A DNA stretch of 64,000 nucleotides from Roseburia sp. 499 (GCF_001940225.2 NZ_CP135164.1:806001-870000), one strand, 5' to 3'. Positions 36,403-46,509 are shown, numbered from the stretch's first letter. The notes: a model not told the origin generated them from the sequence alone. Program-made: numbers and translations.

Positions 36403-37464
36403 TTGGAAGAAAAGAAACACATATATCTGATTGATTATTTAAAAGCAATAGGAATTGTTATGGTGATTATTACTCATTATGAATGGGAAGATAAAACAAC
36501 CCCATTTTTTACCTGGGTGATTGCCATGGCAGTTCCAATTTTTATGTTGCTTATGAGTTATAATTTTTCCATGTCCTTTGAACGGAAGACACATGGCAGG
36601 TTTCTGGAATTATATCAGTGGAAAACTGTTATGCCAAGAATTGTAAGATTTACCGTACCCTTTGTTATGATTTTTACACTGGAAATGATATTGGAGCGTC
36701 TGGAGGGACAAGCTTATTCTTTGAAAAATATGGTGGTCTGTTTTATAGAAGGTGGTATAGGACCGGGAAGTTATTATTATCCTATTCTGATTCAACTATT
36801 GTTTTTGTTTCCTATCATTTATCTTTTGGTAAAGCATGCTTCGTGGCTGGGGGTAGCGGCAGTTGCTTTACTCAACTTCGCTTATGAATATTATGTGCGA
36901 TATAGTGAAATGGAATTAGATACTTATCGGTTGTTGGCGCCAAGGTATTTGATGTTTCTTGCTATGGGATGTTATCTATATTTTCATTTCAAGGATGAAA
37001 AGAAGTACCCGTTGCCTGCTTGGAGCCTGTTACCGGGCTTTGTAGTGGGATTCAGTTTTATTGTATGGGTGTATCAGTTGGAGAATCAGCCGGAACTGGA
37101 GCTGTTTCGTTTTTGGACAAGAACTTCTATGCTGACAGCGTTTTACATTTTCCCGATTATATATTTATTGTTCCATTATCTAAAGAATAAAAAGATTCCG
37201 GGAAAAGCAGGTGTGTTTTTGTCAGAGATAGGAAAAGCGTCTTATCATATTTTTCTGGTTCAAATGGTTTACTTTGAATTTTTTGATGATGTATTGTTCC
37301 CGATGCATCCGGCTATTCCGGTAACCATGGGAAATGTGGTGGTATGTGTGGCAGTAGGGTATGGATTTTATCTTCTTGAGAAAAATTTACATGAGAAATC
37401 TACTGGTACTTTTCTGCCGATTCGGATATACTATAGAAAGATGCGCAGTTTCGTACATAATTAG
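36403..37464 (+). CDS. Acyltransferase family 3 (OafA/YrhL-like) membrane protein
   Basis: A 353-residue integral membrane protein with about ten membrane segments. The N-terminus YLIDYLKAIGIVMVIITHYEW contains the family's conserved histidine, followed by the TM2 pattern AVPIFMLLMSYNFS. Acyltransferase-3 proteins O-acetylate surface polysaccharides or wall sugars. It starts with TTG at 36403 after GAGAGGTG. It has its own strong promoter, so it is independent of the ABC operon. Confidence 0.9.
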   Translation: MEEKKHIYLIDYLKAIGIVMVIITHYEWEDKTTPFFTWVIAMAVPIFMLLMSYNFSMSFERKTHGRFLELYQWKTVMPRIVRFTVPFVMIFTLEMILERLEGQAYSLKNMVVCFIEGGIGPGSYYYPILIQLLFLFPIIYLLVKHASWLGVAAVALLNFAYEYYVRYSEMELDTYRLLAPRYLMFLAMGCYLYFHFKDEKKYPLPAWSLLPGFVVGFSFIVWVYQLENQPELELFRFWTRTSMLTAFYIFPIIYLLFHYLKNKKIPGKAGVFLSEIGKASYHIFLVQMVYFEFFDDVLFPMHPAIPVTMGNVVVCVAVGYGFYLLEKNLHEKSTGTFLPIRIYYRKMRSFVHN

Positions 37465-37484
37465 AAAAGTAGTGGAAGGGAGCA

Positions 37485-38249
37485 ATGAAAATGAAGTTTA
37501 TTTCCTGGAATGTAAATGGGTTACGCGCCTGTGTGCAAAAAGGATTTTTGGAATATTTTAAGGAAGTAGATGCAGACTTTTTCTGCATTCAGGAGTCAAA
37601 GCTACAGGAAGGGCAGATTGAACTGGAGTTGCCGGAAGGCTATGAAGCTTACTGGAACTATGCAGAGAAAAAGGGATATTCCGGTACGGCGATTTTTACA
37701 AAACATAAGCCTTTAAATGTGACTTATGGAATCGGCATTGAGGAGCATGACAAAGAAGGCAGAGTGATTACACTGGAATATGATAACTTTTATCTGGTAA
37801 CCTGCTATACGCCAAATTCCCAGAATGAACTGGCAAGACTGTCTTACCGAATGGAATGGGAAGATGCATTTTTAGCATATGTGGACAGCCTGAAAGAGAA
37901 AAAATCTGTGATTTTCTGTGGAGACCTGAACGTAGCGCATAAGGAAATTGACTTAAAGAATCCAAAGACGAATCGCAAAAATGCAGGATTTACAGATGAA
38001 GAACGTGAAAAGTTTTCTGTGATATTAAGTCATGGTTATATTGATACTTTCCGTTATTTCTATCCGGAGCAAGAGCAAATCTATTCCTGGTGGTCTTATC
38101 GATTTAAGGCGAGGGAGAAGAATGCGGGATGGCGTATTGACTATTTTGTAGTGTCAGAGGATTTGAAAGAAAAATTGGAAGATGCTAAAATTCATACGGA
38201 AGTAATGGGGTCAGATCATTGTCCGGTGGAGTTGGATATTGAATTGTAA
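37485..38249 (+). CDS. xth: Exodeoxyribonuclease III
   Basis: A 254-residue AP endonuclease/3'-exonuclease of the Xth/ExoA type for base-excision repair. The motifs are intact: MKFISWNVNGLRA with the catalytic asparagine, CIQESKLQ with the metal-binding glutamate, CGDLNVAH, YSWWSYR and the C-terminal GSDHCPVELDI with the catalytic D-H pair. ATG 37485 and ATG 37491 are both possible starts after GAAGGGAG. Confidence 0.95.
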   Translation: MKMKFISWNVNGLRACVQKGFLEYFKEVDADFFCIQESKLQEGQIELELPEGYEAYWNYAEKKGYSGTAIFTKHKPLNVTYGIGIEEHDKEGRVITLEYDNFYLVTCYTPNSQNELARLSYRMEWEDAFLAYVDSLKEKKSVIFCGDLNVAHKEIDLKNPKTNRKNAGFTDEEREKFSVILSHGYIDTFRYFYPEQEQIYSWWSYRFKAREKNAGWRIDYFVVSEDLKEKLEDAKIHTEVMGSDHCPVELDIEL

Positions 38250-38263
38250 GAAAGAAAACAGAA

Positions 38264-38292
38264 TTGCAAAAAAATGATGTGCATGTTAAAAT
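38264..38292 (+). promoter_or_regulatory. Probable sigma-A promoter of the binding-protein/chemoreceptor pair
   Basis: TTGCAA (38264-38269), a 17-bp spacer and TAAAAT (38287-38292). It would give a leader of about 145 bases before ATG 38445. Confidence 0.6.
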
Positions 38293-38309
38293 ATTAATAA
38301 ATTAAGTTA

Positions 38310-38430
38310 AAACGTGGAGAAGTGCCGCTAGATGACTTGAAAACAGTATGAGCAAAATAATACCGACATCTAATAATTCGTGACATAAAACTAATATAGC
38401 ATAGCAAACTTCTACGGGTATTATTTTTAC
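38310..38430 (+). promoter_or_regulatory. Structured leader, possible riboswitch or attenuator
   Basis: GGAGAAGT near 38316 can pair with ACTTCTAC near 38409-38416, closing a loop of about 90 bases. An alternative stem pairs AAAATAATACC (near 38353-38363) with GGTATTATTTTT (near 38418-38429). The two right arms are adjacent and the second ends in a T-run. It matches no riboswitch class that I recognise. Confidence 0.4.
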
Positions 38431-38444
38431 AAAGGAGGACATTT

Positions 38445-39824
38445 ATGAAACGAAAAATTGTAGCATGTGGGATGATTGCATCATTACTTTTAGGCACAAT
38501 GTCAGGTTGCGGAATTTCAGATAAAGTATTTGATGTAGAGATGGAAGGTGCATTTGGAAAAAAGGTAGATGACGAGGAGGATAAATTCTATATTTATTCC
38601 TGGAATAGTGAACTACAGGACAGGCTCGAATATGTATATGAGGTGTATCCGGAACTGAGGGATAAGGTGGAATATGTCAATGTTGGAGATTCAGATATCT
38701 ATCAACAGCGTGTGGATCGTGCATTACGAGTTCCGGATGCCAAGGATTATCCGGATATGATTGCTTTTGAATCTGGGTATATTATGAAATATACAAATAG
38801 TGATTACACACTTCCTATATCAGAACTTGGAATCAAAGACAGTGATTTGGAACAGATGTATCCTTATACGTTAGAGATAGCAGAAGACAAAAGAAATGGA
38901 GAAATAAAGGGATTGTCATGGCAGAGCTGTCCGGGTGCATTTATGTACAGGGCTGATTTAGCAAAGACATATCTTGGAGTGAATTCTCCGGAGGAAATGC
39001 AGGCAAAGATTTCAAATTGGGATGATTTTCTGGCAACGGCGGAGCAACTAAAAGCAGCATCTAATGATTCAGTAAGAATACTTTCTTCCAATAAGGATAT
39101 TTCTAATGTGTTTTATTCCAATAAATCGGTTTCATGGGTAGACGATAATAATAATTTTCAGATGGATGATACAATGGCAGAATACATGGAGGTGTCAAAA
39201 AGGCTTGAAGGTGAGGATTTGACATGGAAAACAGACACATGGACAGATGAATGGAGTAATGGGGCAGCCACAGACAATGTGTTTGGGTATTTTGGGTGTA
39301 CATGGTTTTTGCATTGGACAATTAAAGCAAACTGTGGAGCAACTTTTAATGAGGATGGAAGTTTAGATACTTCTTCTAGTACAGGAACCTATGGAAAATG
39401 GAATATGTGTCAGGGACCTATGCCCTATTATTGGGGAGGAACATGGCTTGGTGCTACTGCGGAATGCTCAGATAAAGAAATTGCCGGAAAAATTATGAAA
39501 GCATTATGTTGTGATACGGATGTTATGCAAAAAATGTCAGAAGAAACGATGGATTATGTTAATAATAAAGCGGCAATGCAGAATTTGTCTTCAGAGGGGA
39601 AAGGTACATACGACTTTCTTGGTGGGCAAGATTTCATTAATGCATTTATCCCTTTGGCGGAGGAAGTAAATGTATCATGGATGAGCGCTTATGATGGAAA
39701 AATTAACGAACTCTTAGAACTTCAGTTAGAGGAATTTCAGCAGGGAAATAAAACATATGATGATGCAATTGCAGATTTTAAGAAGGCTGTAGCAGATCGT
39801 TATCCAAGACTGAATGTACAATAG
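38445..39824 (+). CDS. ABC-type extracellular solute-binding lipoprotein
   Basis: A 459-residue secreted protein with a lipoprotein signal (hydrophobic residues 8-19, lipobox TMSGC, lipidated C22). The body [32 protein letters not shown] resembles family 1 (carbohydrate) solute-binding proteins. There are no adjacent permease or ATPase genes. A chemoreceptor follows 13 bases later, so the protein probably presents a ligand to it rather than feeding transport. The Shine-Dalgarno AAAGGAGGA is strong. Confidence 0.88.
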   Translation: MKRKIVACGMIASLLLGTMSGCGISDKVFDVEMEGAFGKKVDDEEDKFYIYSWNSELQDRLEYVYEVYPELRDKVEYVNVGDSDIYQQRVDRALRVPDAKDYPDMIAFESGYIMKYTNSDYTLPISELGIKDSDLEQMYPYTLEIAEDKRNGEIKGLSWQSCPGAFMYRADLAKTYLGVNSPEEMQAKISNWDDFLATAEQLKAASNDSVRILSSNKDISNVFYSNKSVSWVDDNNNFQMDDTMAEYMEVSKRLEGEDLTWKTDTWTDEWSNGAATDNVFGYFGCTWFLHWTIKANCGATFNEDGSLDTSSSTGTYGKWNMCQGPMPYYWGGTWLGATAECSDKEIAGKIMKALCCDTDVMQKMSEETMDYVNNKAAMQNLSSEGKGTYDFLGGQDFINAFIPLAEEVNVSWMSAYDGKINELLELQLEEFQQGNKTYDDAIADFKKAVADRYPRLNVQ

Positions 39825-39837
39825 AAGGAGAGAGCGT

Positions 39838-41883
39838 ATGAAAGAGAGAAAAACAAAAGTTTTAAGTGGCAGTTCCCTATACAGTATCAAGCATAAGTTG
39901 ATTCTATGCTTTTTGATACCAATTGTGTTTATGGTTATTATTGGAGTTGCGTCTTATCAGAAGGCAGCAGAAGGATTGGTTCTGGAGTTTAATCAGGCGA
40001 CACTCCAGACGGTTGGCACTATGAATGAGTATATTAATATGCGTTATGAATATATTCAGGCAGAGGCGTTAAAGTATGCGTTTGATTCGAATACACAGAA
40101 ATATTGTAATCCGGATGCAGATGCAGATGCCGTTGCAAGACAGGAGAGCAAGGATGCATTGGAGACTGCTATGGTGGATTCAGTTGCAGCGAATCCATTT
40201 ATTGAGAATATTCATATCGTACCGAATAGTTCACAACTGATTTTGTCGTTTTCTAATGGAGCAACGACGCAGGGGATTTATGAGGATATTGTGGACCCAA
40301 TGAATGGGGAGACACTTGAACGTTGGACTGATGAACATAAAGAATTGGATCAGACATTGGGTCTTACTCAGAATGATTATCTGTTGGCTTGTCAGATGGA
40401 TACACAGGATATGAATGGTGGAGTCATTATTGATGTTAAGGAGTCGGAAGTTCGCTCTTTTCTGGAACAGTATGATTTTGGTGACGGAAGTATTGTGGGG
40501 TTTGTTACAAAAGGTGGAAAAGAGGTAATATGTGGAGAAAATGAGACAGAGAATATATTTGGGGAACAGAAGTTTTTTAAGGATATTGATCCGGATGTAA
40601 AGCGTAATGGAATTTCAAGAGTGAATTACGAGGGAAAAGAGTATGTATTTTTCTATAGCTATAGTGACAGGGCAGAAAGTACGATTTGTGTGTTAGTACC
40701 TTTAAGTGTTGTAACAAGCCAGGCGAATGCGATAAAGGTTTTGTCAGTGGTATTGGTTGTTGTGGCATCATTGATTGTTATTATAGTTGGAATTATCATA
40801 TCTGCAAGCATCCAGAAAAATATGACGAATGTGGTTTCAAAACTTGGTCAGGTAGCTGATGGTGATTTGACCGTTACAGTAGATGTTAAGAGCAAGGATG
40901 AATTTAGAGGATTGGCAGAGGCAGCTACTCATATGATTCGAAAGAATCGAAATCTGGTAAAGAAAGTTGAGCTTGCAACAGAACAGCTTGAAGTGTCCAC
41001 AGAAGAAGTGAAAGACGCATTTGGAATGATAAGCGAGTACTCTGAGAATGTATCAGCTGCAATATCAGAAATCAATGATGGAATGGAAGAACAATTTAAT
41101 CATGCGCATAGTTGCGTTGAAAAGACAGAACTTCTTTCGGAAGAAATGCAGCAGGTTATTCAGGTTACCAGAAGTGTGGAAACGCTAGTTGCTAATACAG
41201 AAGAAATGTTAGGAAAAGCAAAAGAGATTATCTATAATTTGGGGCTTAGAGCCAATGATGCTTTTACCATTACGAATAGAGTAGGGCAGAGTATTGAATC
41301 TCTGGCAAAGGAATCTAATGTTATAAATGAATTTATTTCAACAATTTCAGATATATCTGAACAGACAAATTTGTTGTCTTTGAATGCAACTATTGAAGCG
41401 GCACGAGCTGGTGAGGCTGGTAAGGGATTTGCAGTGGTATCTGATGAGATACGTAAGTTGGCAGATAGTTCTTCTGAAGCGGCAGGCGAAATTCGCAATA
41501 AAGTCGATTTGATTATTGGGCAGACGAATGAGAGTGCAGAATATGCAAAAGAAGCAGAGTCTATGGCAAAGTTGCAACATGAGGCGGTGGATGAAGTAAT
41601 AGAGGTCTTTGAAGCAGTTGGAGAAAGTATGCATGCTCTTGTGGATGGTCTGATGAAGATTATTGAAAGCACTGAAAGAGTAAATAGAGAAAAAGATGGT
41701 ACACTTGTTGCGGTTAATGAGATTTCTAAAATTATTGAACAGACAGCACAGAAGACAGAGTATGTAAATGAAACTATGAATAGTATGCAGAATCGTGTGA
41801 ATAATCTTACGAATGCAGCAGAAAACTTGGATCAGAACATGGAAGAACTTAAGTCAGAGATTTCAGTATTTCAGATTGAGTAA
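39838..41883 (+). CDS. Methyl-accepting chemotaxis protein with extracellular sensor
   Basis: A 681-residue receptor. TM1 (about 18-38), an extracellular Cache-like sensor region of about 260 residues, TM2 (about 300-325), a HAMP domain ([22 protein letters not shown]) and a signalling domain with the tip [39 protein letters not shown]. Its start at 39838 follows AAGGAGAGAG. It is co-transcribed with the solute-binding lipoprotein, which may act as its ligand adaptor. It ends at a strong terminator. Confidence 0.94.
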   Translation: MKERKTKVLSGSSLYSIKHKLILCFLIPIVFMVIIGVASYQKAAEGLVLEFNQATLQTVGTMNEYINMRYEYIQAEALKYAFDSNTQKYCNPDADADAVARQESKDALETAMVDSVAANPFIENIHIVPNSSQLILSFSNGATTQGIYEDIVDPMNGETLERWTDEHKELDQTLGLTQNDYLLACQMDTQDMNGGVIIDVKESEVRSFLEQYDFGDGSIVGFVTKGGKEVICGENETENIFGEQKFFKDIDPDVKRNGISRVNYEGKEYVFFYSYSDRAESTICVLVPLSVVTSQANAIKVLSVVLVVVASLIVIIVGIIISASIQKNMTNVVSKLGQVADGDLTVTVDVKSKDEFRGLAEAATHMIRKNRNLVKKVELATEQLEVSTEEVKDAFGMISEYSENVSAAISEINDGMEEQFNHAHSCVEKTELLSEEMQQVIQVTRSVETLVANTEEMLGKAKEIIYNLGLRANDAFTITNRVGQSIESLAKESNVINEFISTISDISEQTNLLSLNATIEAARAGEAGKGFAVVSDEIRKLADSSSEAAGEIRNKVDLIIGQTNESAEYAKEAESMAKLQHEAVDEVIEVFEAVGESMHALVDGLMKIIESTERVNREKDGTLVAVNEISKIIEQTAQKTEYVNETMNSMQNRVNNLTNAAENLDQNMEELKSEISVFQIE

Positions 41884-41894
41884 AATTTTTCAGG

Positions 41895-41925
41895 ATAGGG
41901 CTGTCATTTATGACAGCCCTATTAT
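41895..41925 (+). terminator. Rho-independent terminator
   Basis: ATAGGGCTGTCA-TTTA-TGACAGCCCTAT forms a 12-bp perfect stem followed by TATATT, after the chemoreceptor stop. Confidence 0.85.
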
Positions 41926-42009
41926 ATTGCTTTAGCAATAAGTTATTTTTATGAAAAAAGTTTACAGATGTCTGTGAAAGATAACGTTTTAAAGAAGGAG
42001 AAAAAAACA

Positions 42010-43044
42010 ATGGAAAAAGGAGATATTCGATTTCGAAAAGTAATCGTTCATATATTAGATTCTACAGTGGGAATGCCGGTGCTTTCCGATACTTTGCTGG
42101 ATTTCGGTTCAGACTTCGGAGACTTCTTGCGAGAGCATATTTATAAAGTAATGGCAACCGATGATAAGAAAAGCTGTGAGTTTCGTAAGGAAGAATCTGC
42201 GGTATATCAGCAACTTCTGCCACTAACAGAAGCGGAAGTGACAGATGAAGCTTTTGTAGAGGCAAGTCAGCAGATTTCTACACATTTATACGAAATCATG
42301 AATAAAAATATAGATATTCCACCGGCTGATTTTGTAGTAGCACTGTTTGAAACAGATACGGCAAAGCATATTGCAATGTTGAAAATGGATTATAAGACAT
42401 CCTACACGCATCATACTCAGTCAGATGCATTTGGAAATACCAATGAAATTATTAAGTTTCGGGCGATTCTTCCTACAGAAAGCCAGAAGTTATCAGAGGC
42501 GGCTATTGTAAATCTCTATGACTTTTCTATTTCACTGATAGAAAAGAAATATGATGTGAATGGAGTGAAAACCAATTATTTTTCCAAGCTGTTTCTAAAT
42601 TGTAGTGGAGCGTTATCGCCAAAAACACAGCTTGCTATTGTCACTAGGGCAATCGAAAATGTGCAGAAGAAATATTATAACGATTCTGAGCAGTTTGAGG
42701 TTCAAATGGAGACAAAGCAGATTATACATAATCAGCTAGAAGAGACAGGTATCGTAGATGTACCATTTGTTTTGGATAAGGTATTTAAAGAAAAGGAAGA
42801 ATTCAAACAGGAAGTAAACGAGAAGCTGGAGAAGTATCATATTGTAGCGGATACTCAGATTGAACCGCAGGCGGAAAGCACCACAAGAAAGTTTGCCAAG
42901 CAGTATCTTTCTACTGATACAGGAGTGGAAATCAAGATTCCAATGGAACAGTATCAAGATGGAGAACATATTGAGTTTATTACCAATCCGGATGGAAGTA
43001 TTTCTATTCTGATAAAGAACGTGGGACATATTACATCGAAATAG
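42010..43044 (+). CDS. Nucleoid-associated protein (37-kDa NdpA/YejK-like)
   Basis: A 344-residue protein that resembles the nucleoid-associated NA37/YejK family in KVIVHILDSTVGMPVLSDTLLDFG at the N-terminus and in the acidic, lysine-rich middle. Family members bind DNA or associate with the nucleoid; the function in Firmicutes is poorly known. The start at 42010 has AAGGAG upstream (an in-frame ATG at 41968 lacks one). It is the last core-type gene before the accessory peptide locus. Confidence 0.75.
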   Translation: MEKGDIRFRKVIVHILDSTVGMPVLSDTLLDFGSDFGDFLREHIYKVMATDDKKSCEFRKEESAVYQQLLPLTEAEVTDEAFVEASQQISTHLYEIMNKNIDIPPADFVVALFETDTAKHIAMLKMDYKTSYTHHTQSDAFGNTNEIIKFRAILPTESQKLSEAAIVNLYDFSISLIEKKYDVNGVKTNYFSKLFLNCSGALSPKTQLAIVTRAIENVQKKYYNDSEQFEVQMETKQIIHNQLEETGIVDVPFVLDKVFKEKEEFKQEVNEKLEKYHIVADTQIEPQAESTTRKFAKQYLSTDTGVEIKIPMEQYQDGEHIEFITNPDGSISILIKNVGHITSK

Positions 43045-43055
43045 AATTATTATGT

Positions 43056-43122
43056 CAAATAGCACCGTTAAGTTACAAAATAGCACAGGTTCATTGCAGA
43101 AATAGCGAATAAATGATAGCAT
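43056..43122 (+). promoter_or_regulatory. LytTR-type promoter 1 (for the response regulator)
   Basis: Two boxes, ACCGTTAAG (43064-43072) and ACAGGTTCA (43085-43093), lie 21 bp apart, each preceded by AAATAGC. An extended -10, TG-A-TAGCAT (-10 at 43117-43122), starts exactly 32 bp after the start of box 2. The same layout recurs at 46679 and 46957. It fits direct-repeat binding by LytTR regulators of the AgrA type (9-bp boxes with 12-bp spacing). Confidence 0.75.
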
Positions 43123-43169
43123 AAATGTAAGTAAAAGACAGAAAAAATGCAATGAGGAGACGAATCATA

Positions 43170-43949
43170 ATGAAAAGTAAAATGAGAACGATTCGAATAG
43201 CAATCTGTGATGACGAAGAATTTTATCGCAATGAACTGGAAAAGCTGGTCAGTGTTTATGGAAATGAAGCAGAGGCAGATTTACAGATAGATATTTATTC
43301 GGAAGCGCACACATTGACAGAGGCAATTGAGAAAATGGAAAAGATGTATGACATTATTTTCTTTGATGTTGATATGCCGGAAATGTCAGGGATTGAAGCA
43401 GCAAAAGCAATCCGAAAGGTAGATGAAAATGTACTCATTTGTTTTGTTACCAGTCATGAACGATATGCCTTAGATGCGTATGGAGTGGATGCTGTCGGTT
43501 ACGTTATTAAACCTATGAAATATACAGATGTTAAGAAAATCATGGAAAAGGCAAAAATCCAGATATATTATCGTATGGATGAAGAAAAAGCACAGAAACG
43601 GTACTTAGAGGTTGTATCTGGAAGAGCAAATGTGTTGATAGATTTGGAGAAAGTGGTATATATTGAAAAAAGACGGAATCAGTGTGTCTTTCATATGACA
43701 GATGGGGAGCAGGTCTGCTATGATACATTGGCAAAAGTGTATAAGCAGTTGGATGTAGAAACATTTTTATATACGCATCAGGGATATATTGCGAACTTTC
43801 ATTATATCAAAGAGGTAAAACGAGATGCAGTCTGTTTTGGGGCAGGGATGGAAATTCCAATTAGCCGCAAATATTATGAACCGATAAAAAAACGTCATAT
43901 GGATAAGATATACCGGATTCGTGATGAGAGAAATCGGAGTACATCTTAG
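43170..43949 (+). CDS. LytTR-family response regulator of the peptide locus
   Basis: A 259-residue regulator. The receiver domain has the acidic pair in CDDEEF and phosphoacceptor D66 in IIFFDVDMPEMSG. The LytTR domain (about 145-240) has VVSGRANVLIDLEKVVYIEKRRNQCVF and THQGYIANFHYI. Its promoter carries the same box pair as the two peptide promoters, so it is probably autoregulated and activates the peptide genes. The start at 43170 is chosen for the AGGAG site 10 bases upstream (ATG 43152 also in frame). The stop overlaps the stop of the convergent kinase gene. Confidence 0.93.
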   Translation: MKSKMRTIRIAICDDEEFYRNELEKLVSVYGNEAEADLQIDIYSEAHTLTEAIEKMEKMYDIIFFDVDMPEMSGIEAAKAIRKVDENVLICFVTSHERYALDAYGVDAVGYVIKPMKYTDVKKIMEKAKIQIYYRMDEEKAQKRYLEVVSGRANVLIDLEKVVYIEKRRNQCVFHMTDGEQVCYDTLAKVYKQLDVETFLYTHQGYIANFHYIKEVKRDAVCFGAGMEIPISRKYYEPIKKRHMDKIYRIRDERNRSTS

Positions 43950-45214
43950 TCATAGTTTGGAATTAAAATATTAACGTGGAAAGTAGTTTCCGAATAAGAA
44001 ATATCAATTTGTCCGTTTAAGGCGTCAACAACCTTGCGGACATTTTTTATGCCAATTCCATGAAAAAAATTTTTATCCGTCTTTGTACTAGTAAAGAAAC
44101 CGTCTTTTTCCTGAATATTTTCCATGTGGTTGTTATCAATCATAATTTCAAGATAAGATTCAGCCTGTTTCATATCAGCTTTTATCCAGCCATCCGGGCA
44201 CTTTGAAGCGGCAGTGATGGCATTGTCAAACAGATTGGCAAGGATAGTGGTAAGTGTAAAATCGTCTATATTTATATGTGAAAAATCCGTCTTAATCTCA
44301 CAGTTTATTTTGTGTCGCTTGGCTAACTGCTGCTTTTCATTTAAAATAGCAGATATCGTAGGAGAGGAAGTTTCAATGAGCGCAGGAGCAGAAAAATTCT
44401 CGGCAATTCTGCCAATATATTCATGTATTTTATTAAAATTTTGCTGAGCAGCATAGCCGTCAATAATAATCAGGTGATTTTTAATGTCGTGACGGATGGA
44501 ATGTAGGTCTTTCAGATTTTCTTCAATGTGCGCAGCATATTCCTGTTCCATCCGTTCCATTTCAGATTGTATTTTGTAGTTGGCATTTTCCGTAAGTAAA
44601 GAAAGAAACTTATCATAAAGCGAAATGCACAAAATGATGAGGATAGCAATAGTTGAAAAGATGGAGGAAAGTACATAGGAGTCAGGATTTTCCATACAAA
44701 GGTACAGAGTGACATGGCTTAGCACCAGGCTGATACCAAGAATAACCAAATTGAAATATATCTGGTAGTGATTGTGGAAACTCCGAATCTTTTTCATATT
44801 TGTGTAGAGAACATAAAAGATATAAGCGAGAAAACATACAATAATTGTTTTGTATGTTTGATATAGTGGGGATATAGATAAAACATCTGTATCATTTAAA
44901 ATACAGGTGTGCATAAATAGAATAAGTGTTAAAAGGATATAGGAAAAAATTTTATACTGAACGAATATAACAATTGTTTTTTTTAGGTCTGGATACAAAA
45001 AACTTAATAAAAATAAAGTATCAAATAAATAGCAAAAGAATGTAGCATATGGAATATCTTGTGGTATGGAGTATAAAAAATAAATGGTAAAGTAAATAAG
45101 TTTATTCTTCAGAGGAATTTTCTTGTGTGATTCATTCACTGAAAAACGTAATAAAAAAAGAATATTAAAAAAATTGGATAAAATATCTAAATATATTCGA
45201 TAAAATTCATTCAT
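43946..45214 (-). CDS. AgrC/ComD-type sensor histidine kinase (peptide pheromone receptor candidate)
   Basis: A 422-residue kinase with about six membrane segments (residues 1-200), a coiled linker, the H-box SIRHDIKNH with H242, N-box LANLFDNAITAA and G-box HGIGIKNVRKV. This is the architecture of peptide-pheromone receptors. Start ATG 45214 has TGGAGG 8 bases upstream on the minus strand. It lies tail to tail with the response regulator (stops overlap), not in the usual co-directional pair. An IS3-type element sits about 30 bases upstream of its start and may have displaced its promoter. Confidence 0.92.
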   Translation of the reverse strand: MNEFYRIYLDILSNFFNILFLLRFSVNESHKKIPLKNKLIYFTIYFLYSIPQDIPYATFFCYLFDTLFLLSFLYPDLKKTIVIFVQYKIFSYILLTLILFMHTCILNDTDVLSISPLYQTYKTIIVCFLAYIFYVLYTNMKKIRSFHNHYQIYFNLVILGISLVLSHVTLYLCMENPDSYVLSSIFSTIAILIILCISLYDKFLSLLTENANYKIQSEMERMEQEYAAHIEENLKDLHSIRHDIKNHLIIIDGYAAQQNFNKIHEYIGRIAENFSAPALIETSSPTISAILNEKQQLAKRHKINCEIKTDFSHINIDDFTLTTILANLFDNAITAASKCPDGWIKADMKQAESYLEIMIDNNHMENIQEKDGFFTSTKTDKNFFHGIGIKNVRKVVDALNGQIDISYSETTFHVNILIPNYD

Positions 45215-45338
45215 GATGTAAACCTCCAATATGCATATATATAATGGTTCAGTTGTCAAGACAAAAATCTAAGACTTTTATAATGAACTGATATCCATGG
45301 TTAGAGGAAGATAGATTCTCCCCAGTGACATTCTACAA

Positions 45339-46358
45339 TTAAGCAGCCTCCTTAGCGGCTTCATATAGCATAGCTGGATAGTATACGGATGCTGGAGGAA
45401 CATTACCGATTGCAGAATGGCAACGATCAAAGTTGTACTTATGAATATAAGCAGCGATAGCCTGGCGTGCCTCTTTGATATTTTTCCATTCGGTAAGATA
45501 TGCTTCTTCGTACTTGAATGTACGGAACCAGCGTTCAATCATGATGTTGTCAGCCCAACGGCTTTTTCCATCCATGCTTTGCTTGATTTTGTTTGCCTTG
45601 AGAAAATCCTTGTATTTCTGACTGGTAAATTGGCAGCCTTGATCTGAGTTGAGAATTTCTGGTTTTGCAACTTTGAATGCTTTTTCACAGGCCTCTATGC
45701 AGGCACGTGTATCCAAAGTATCATCCAGTTCCCAGCCTACGATACAACGGCTATGCCAGTCTATAATGGCTGTTAAATACAAGAAACCATGCTTCATTGG
45801 AATATATGTAATGTCGATTGACCATGCCTGATTAGGACGATCTATGACGGCATTTCTAAGTAAATATGGAACAACCTGTGCCTGTTTCAAACGTTTTGAA
45901 AGATTTGGCTTCGGATATACTGGGTTAATACCCATTTCATCCATGTATCTGCGTGCTTTGCGTCTACCGACTTTATATCCACGTTGCTTAAGCTGGGAAG
46001 ACATCTGTCTGGCACCCCATGTCGGATTATCCGTGTGAAGCCGATCTATGATTCGTTTACATTCAAGTTCTTCATCAGAAATAGGTGTTCCTTTGTAATA
46101 AATACTTGTTCTGTTAATGCTAGCAAGCTTCGCAACAACAGAAACCGGAAGATTGCTTTCCTTATTCTTCGAATGGTTTTTTACTAAATTTACTCTCGTA
46201 GTCAGGTCCAAGCAATTCTTCAGATTTTTTTTTGAGCCAATCCACCTGCATGGTGAGTTGACCAACCTTTTTCGCATATTCAGCTTTTTCCTTGCGTTCC
46301 GATGCAAGCTTTTCCTTGATATTTTCTTCTCTTTTGTCATCAAAGACAACAGAGGCAT
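45339..46358 (-). CDS. IS3-family transposase OrfB (DDE integrase)
   Basis: The retroviral-integrase-like transposase with the DDE triad: D in AWSIDITYIPM, D in ILNSDQGCQFTS and E in NIMIERWFRTFK. An HTH_21-like region (LASINRTSIYYKG...RIIDRLHTDNPTWGARQMS) precedes the catalytic core. The open frame reaches 46358, but the part above about 46230 overlaps OrfA in another frame. OrfAB is probably made by programmed frameshifting at the A9 tract (46225-46233 on the minus strand). It appears intact. Confidence 0.92.
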   Translation of the reverse strand: MPLLSLMTKEKKISRKSLHRNARKKLNMRKRLVNSPCRWIGSKKNLKNCLDLTTRVNLVKNHSKNKESNLPVSVVAKLASINRTSIYYKGTPISDEELECKRIIDRLHTDNPTWGARQMSSQLKQRGYKVGRRKARRYMDEMGINPVYPKPNLSKRLKQAQVVPYLLRNAVIDRPNQAWSIDITYIPMKHGFLYLTAIIDWHSRCIVGWELDDTLDTRACIEACEKAFKVAKPEILNSDQGCQFTSQKYKDFLKANKIKQSMDGKSRWADNIMIERWFRTFKYEEAYLTEWKNIKEARQAIAAYIHKYNFDRCHSAIGNVPPASVYYPAMLYEAAKEAA

Positions 46359-46509
46359 TGTCTAGGAATTCTTTCTTCCAGTTACGGAGTAAGTTTGGCT
46401 GAATATTGTTTTCAGTAGCTATTGTATTTATATCTTTTTCACCTTTAAGCACTTCCAATACGAGTTTTGCTTTGAACTGAGCTGTAAAATTTCTTCTTGT
46501 ACGAGACAT
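46162..46509 (-). CDS. IS3-family transposase OrfA
   Basis: A 115-residue protein with an N-terminal helix-turn-helix (RRNFTAQFKAKLVLEVLKGE, then INTIATENNIQPNLLRNWKKEFL) and a C-terminal leucine-rich coiled coil (QLTMQVDWLKKKSEELLG). It binds the terminal repeats and is joined to OrfB by frameshifting at the A9 tract. The frame is intact. Confidence 0.92.
   Translation of the reverse strand: MSRTRRNFTAQFKAKLVLEVLKGEKDINTIATENNIQPNLLRNWKKEFLDNASVVFDDKREENIKEKLASERKEKAEYAKKVGQLTMQVDWLKKKSEELLGPDYESKFSKKPFEE

Noticed and set aside
38303..38331. Flagellar sigma-28 promoter (TAAGTTAA...GCCGCTAG) before the binding-protein gene
   Set aside because: GCCGCTAG resembles the -10, but the spacing to the -35-like element is off, and a better sigma-A promoter lies just upstream.
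46162..46358. OrfA/OrfB overlap as evidence of a broken transposase
   Set aside because: The two-frame layout with an A9 slippery tract is the normal programmed frameshift of IS3 elements.
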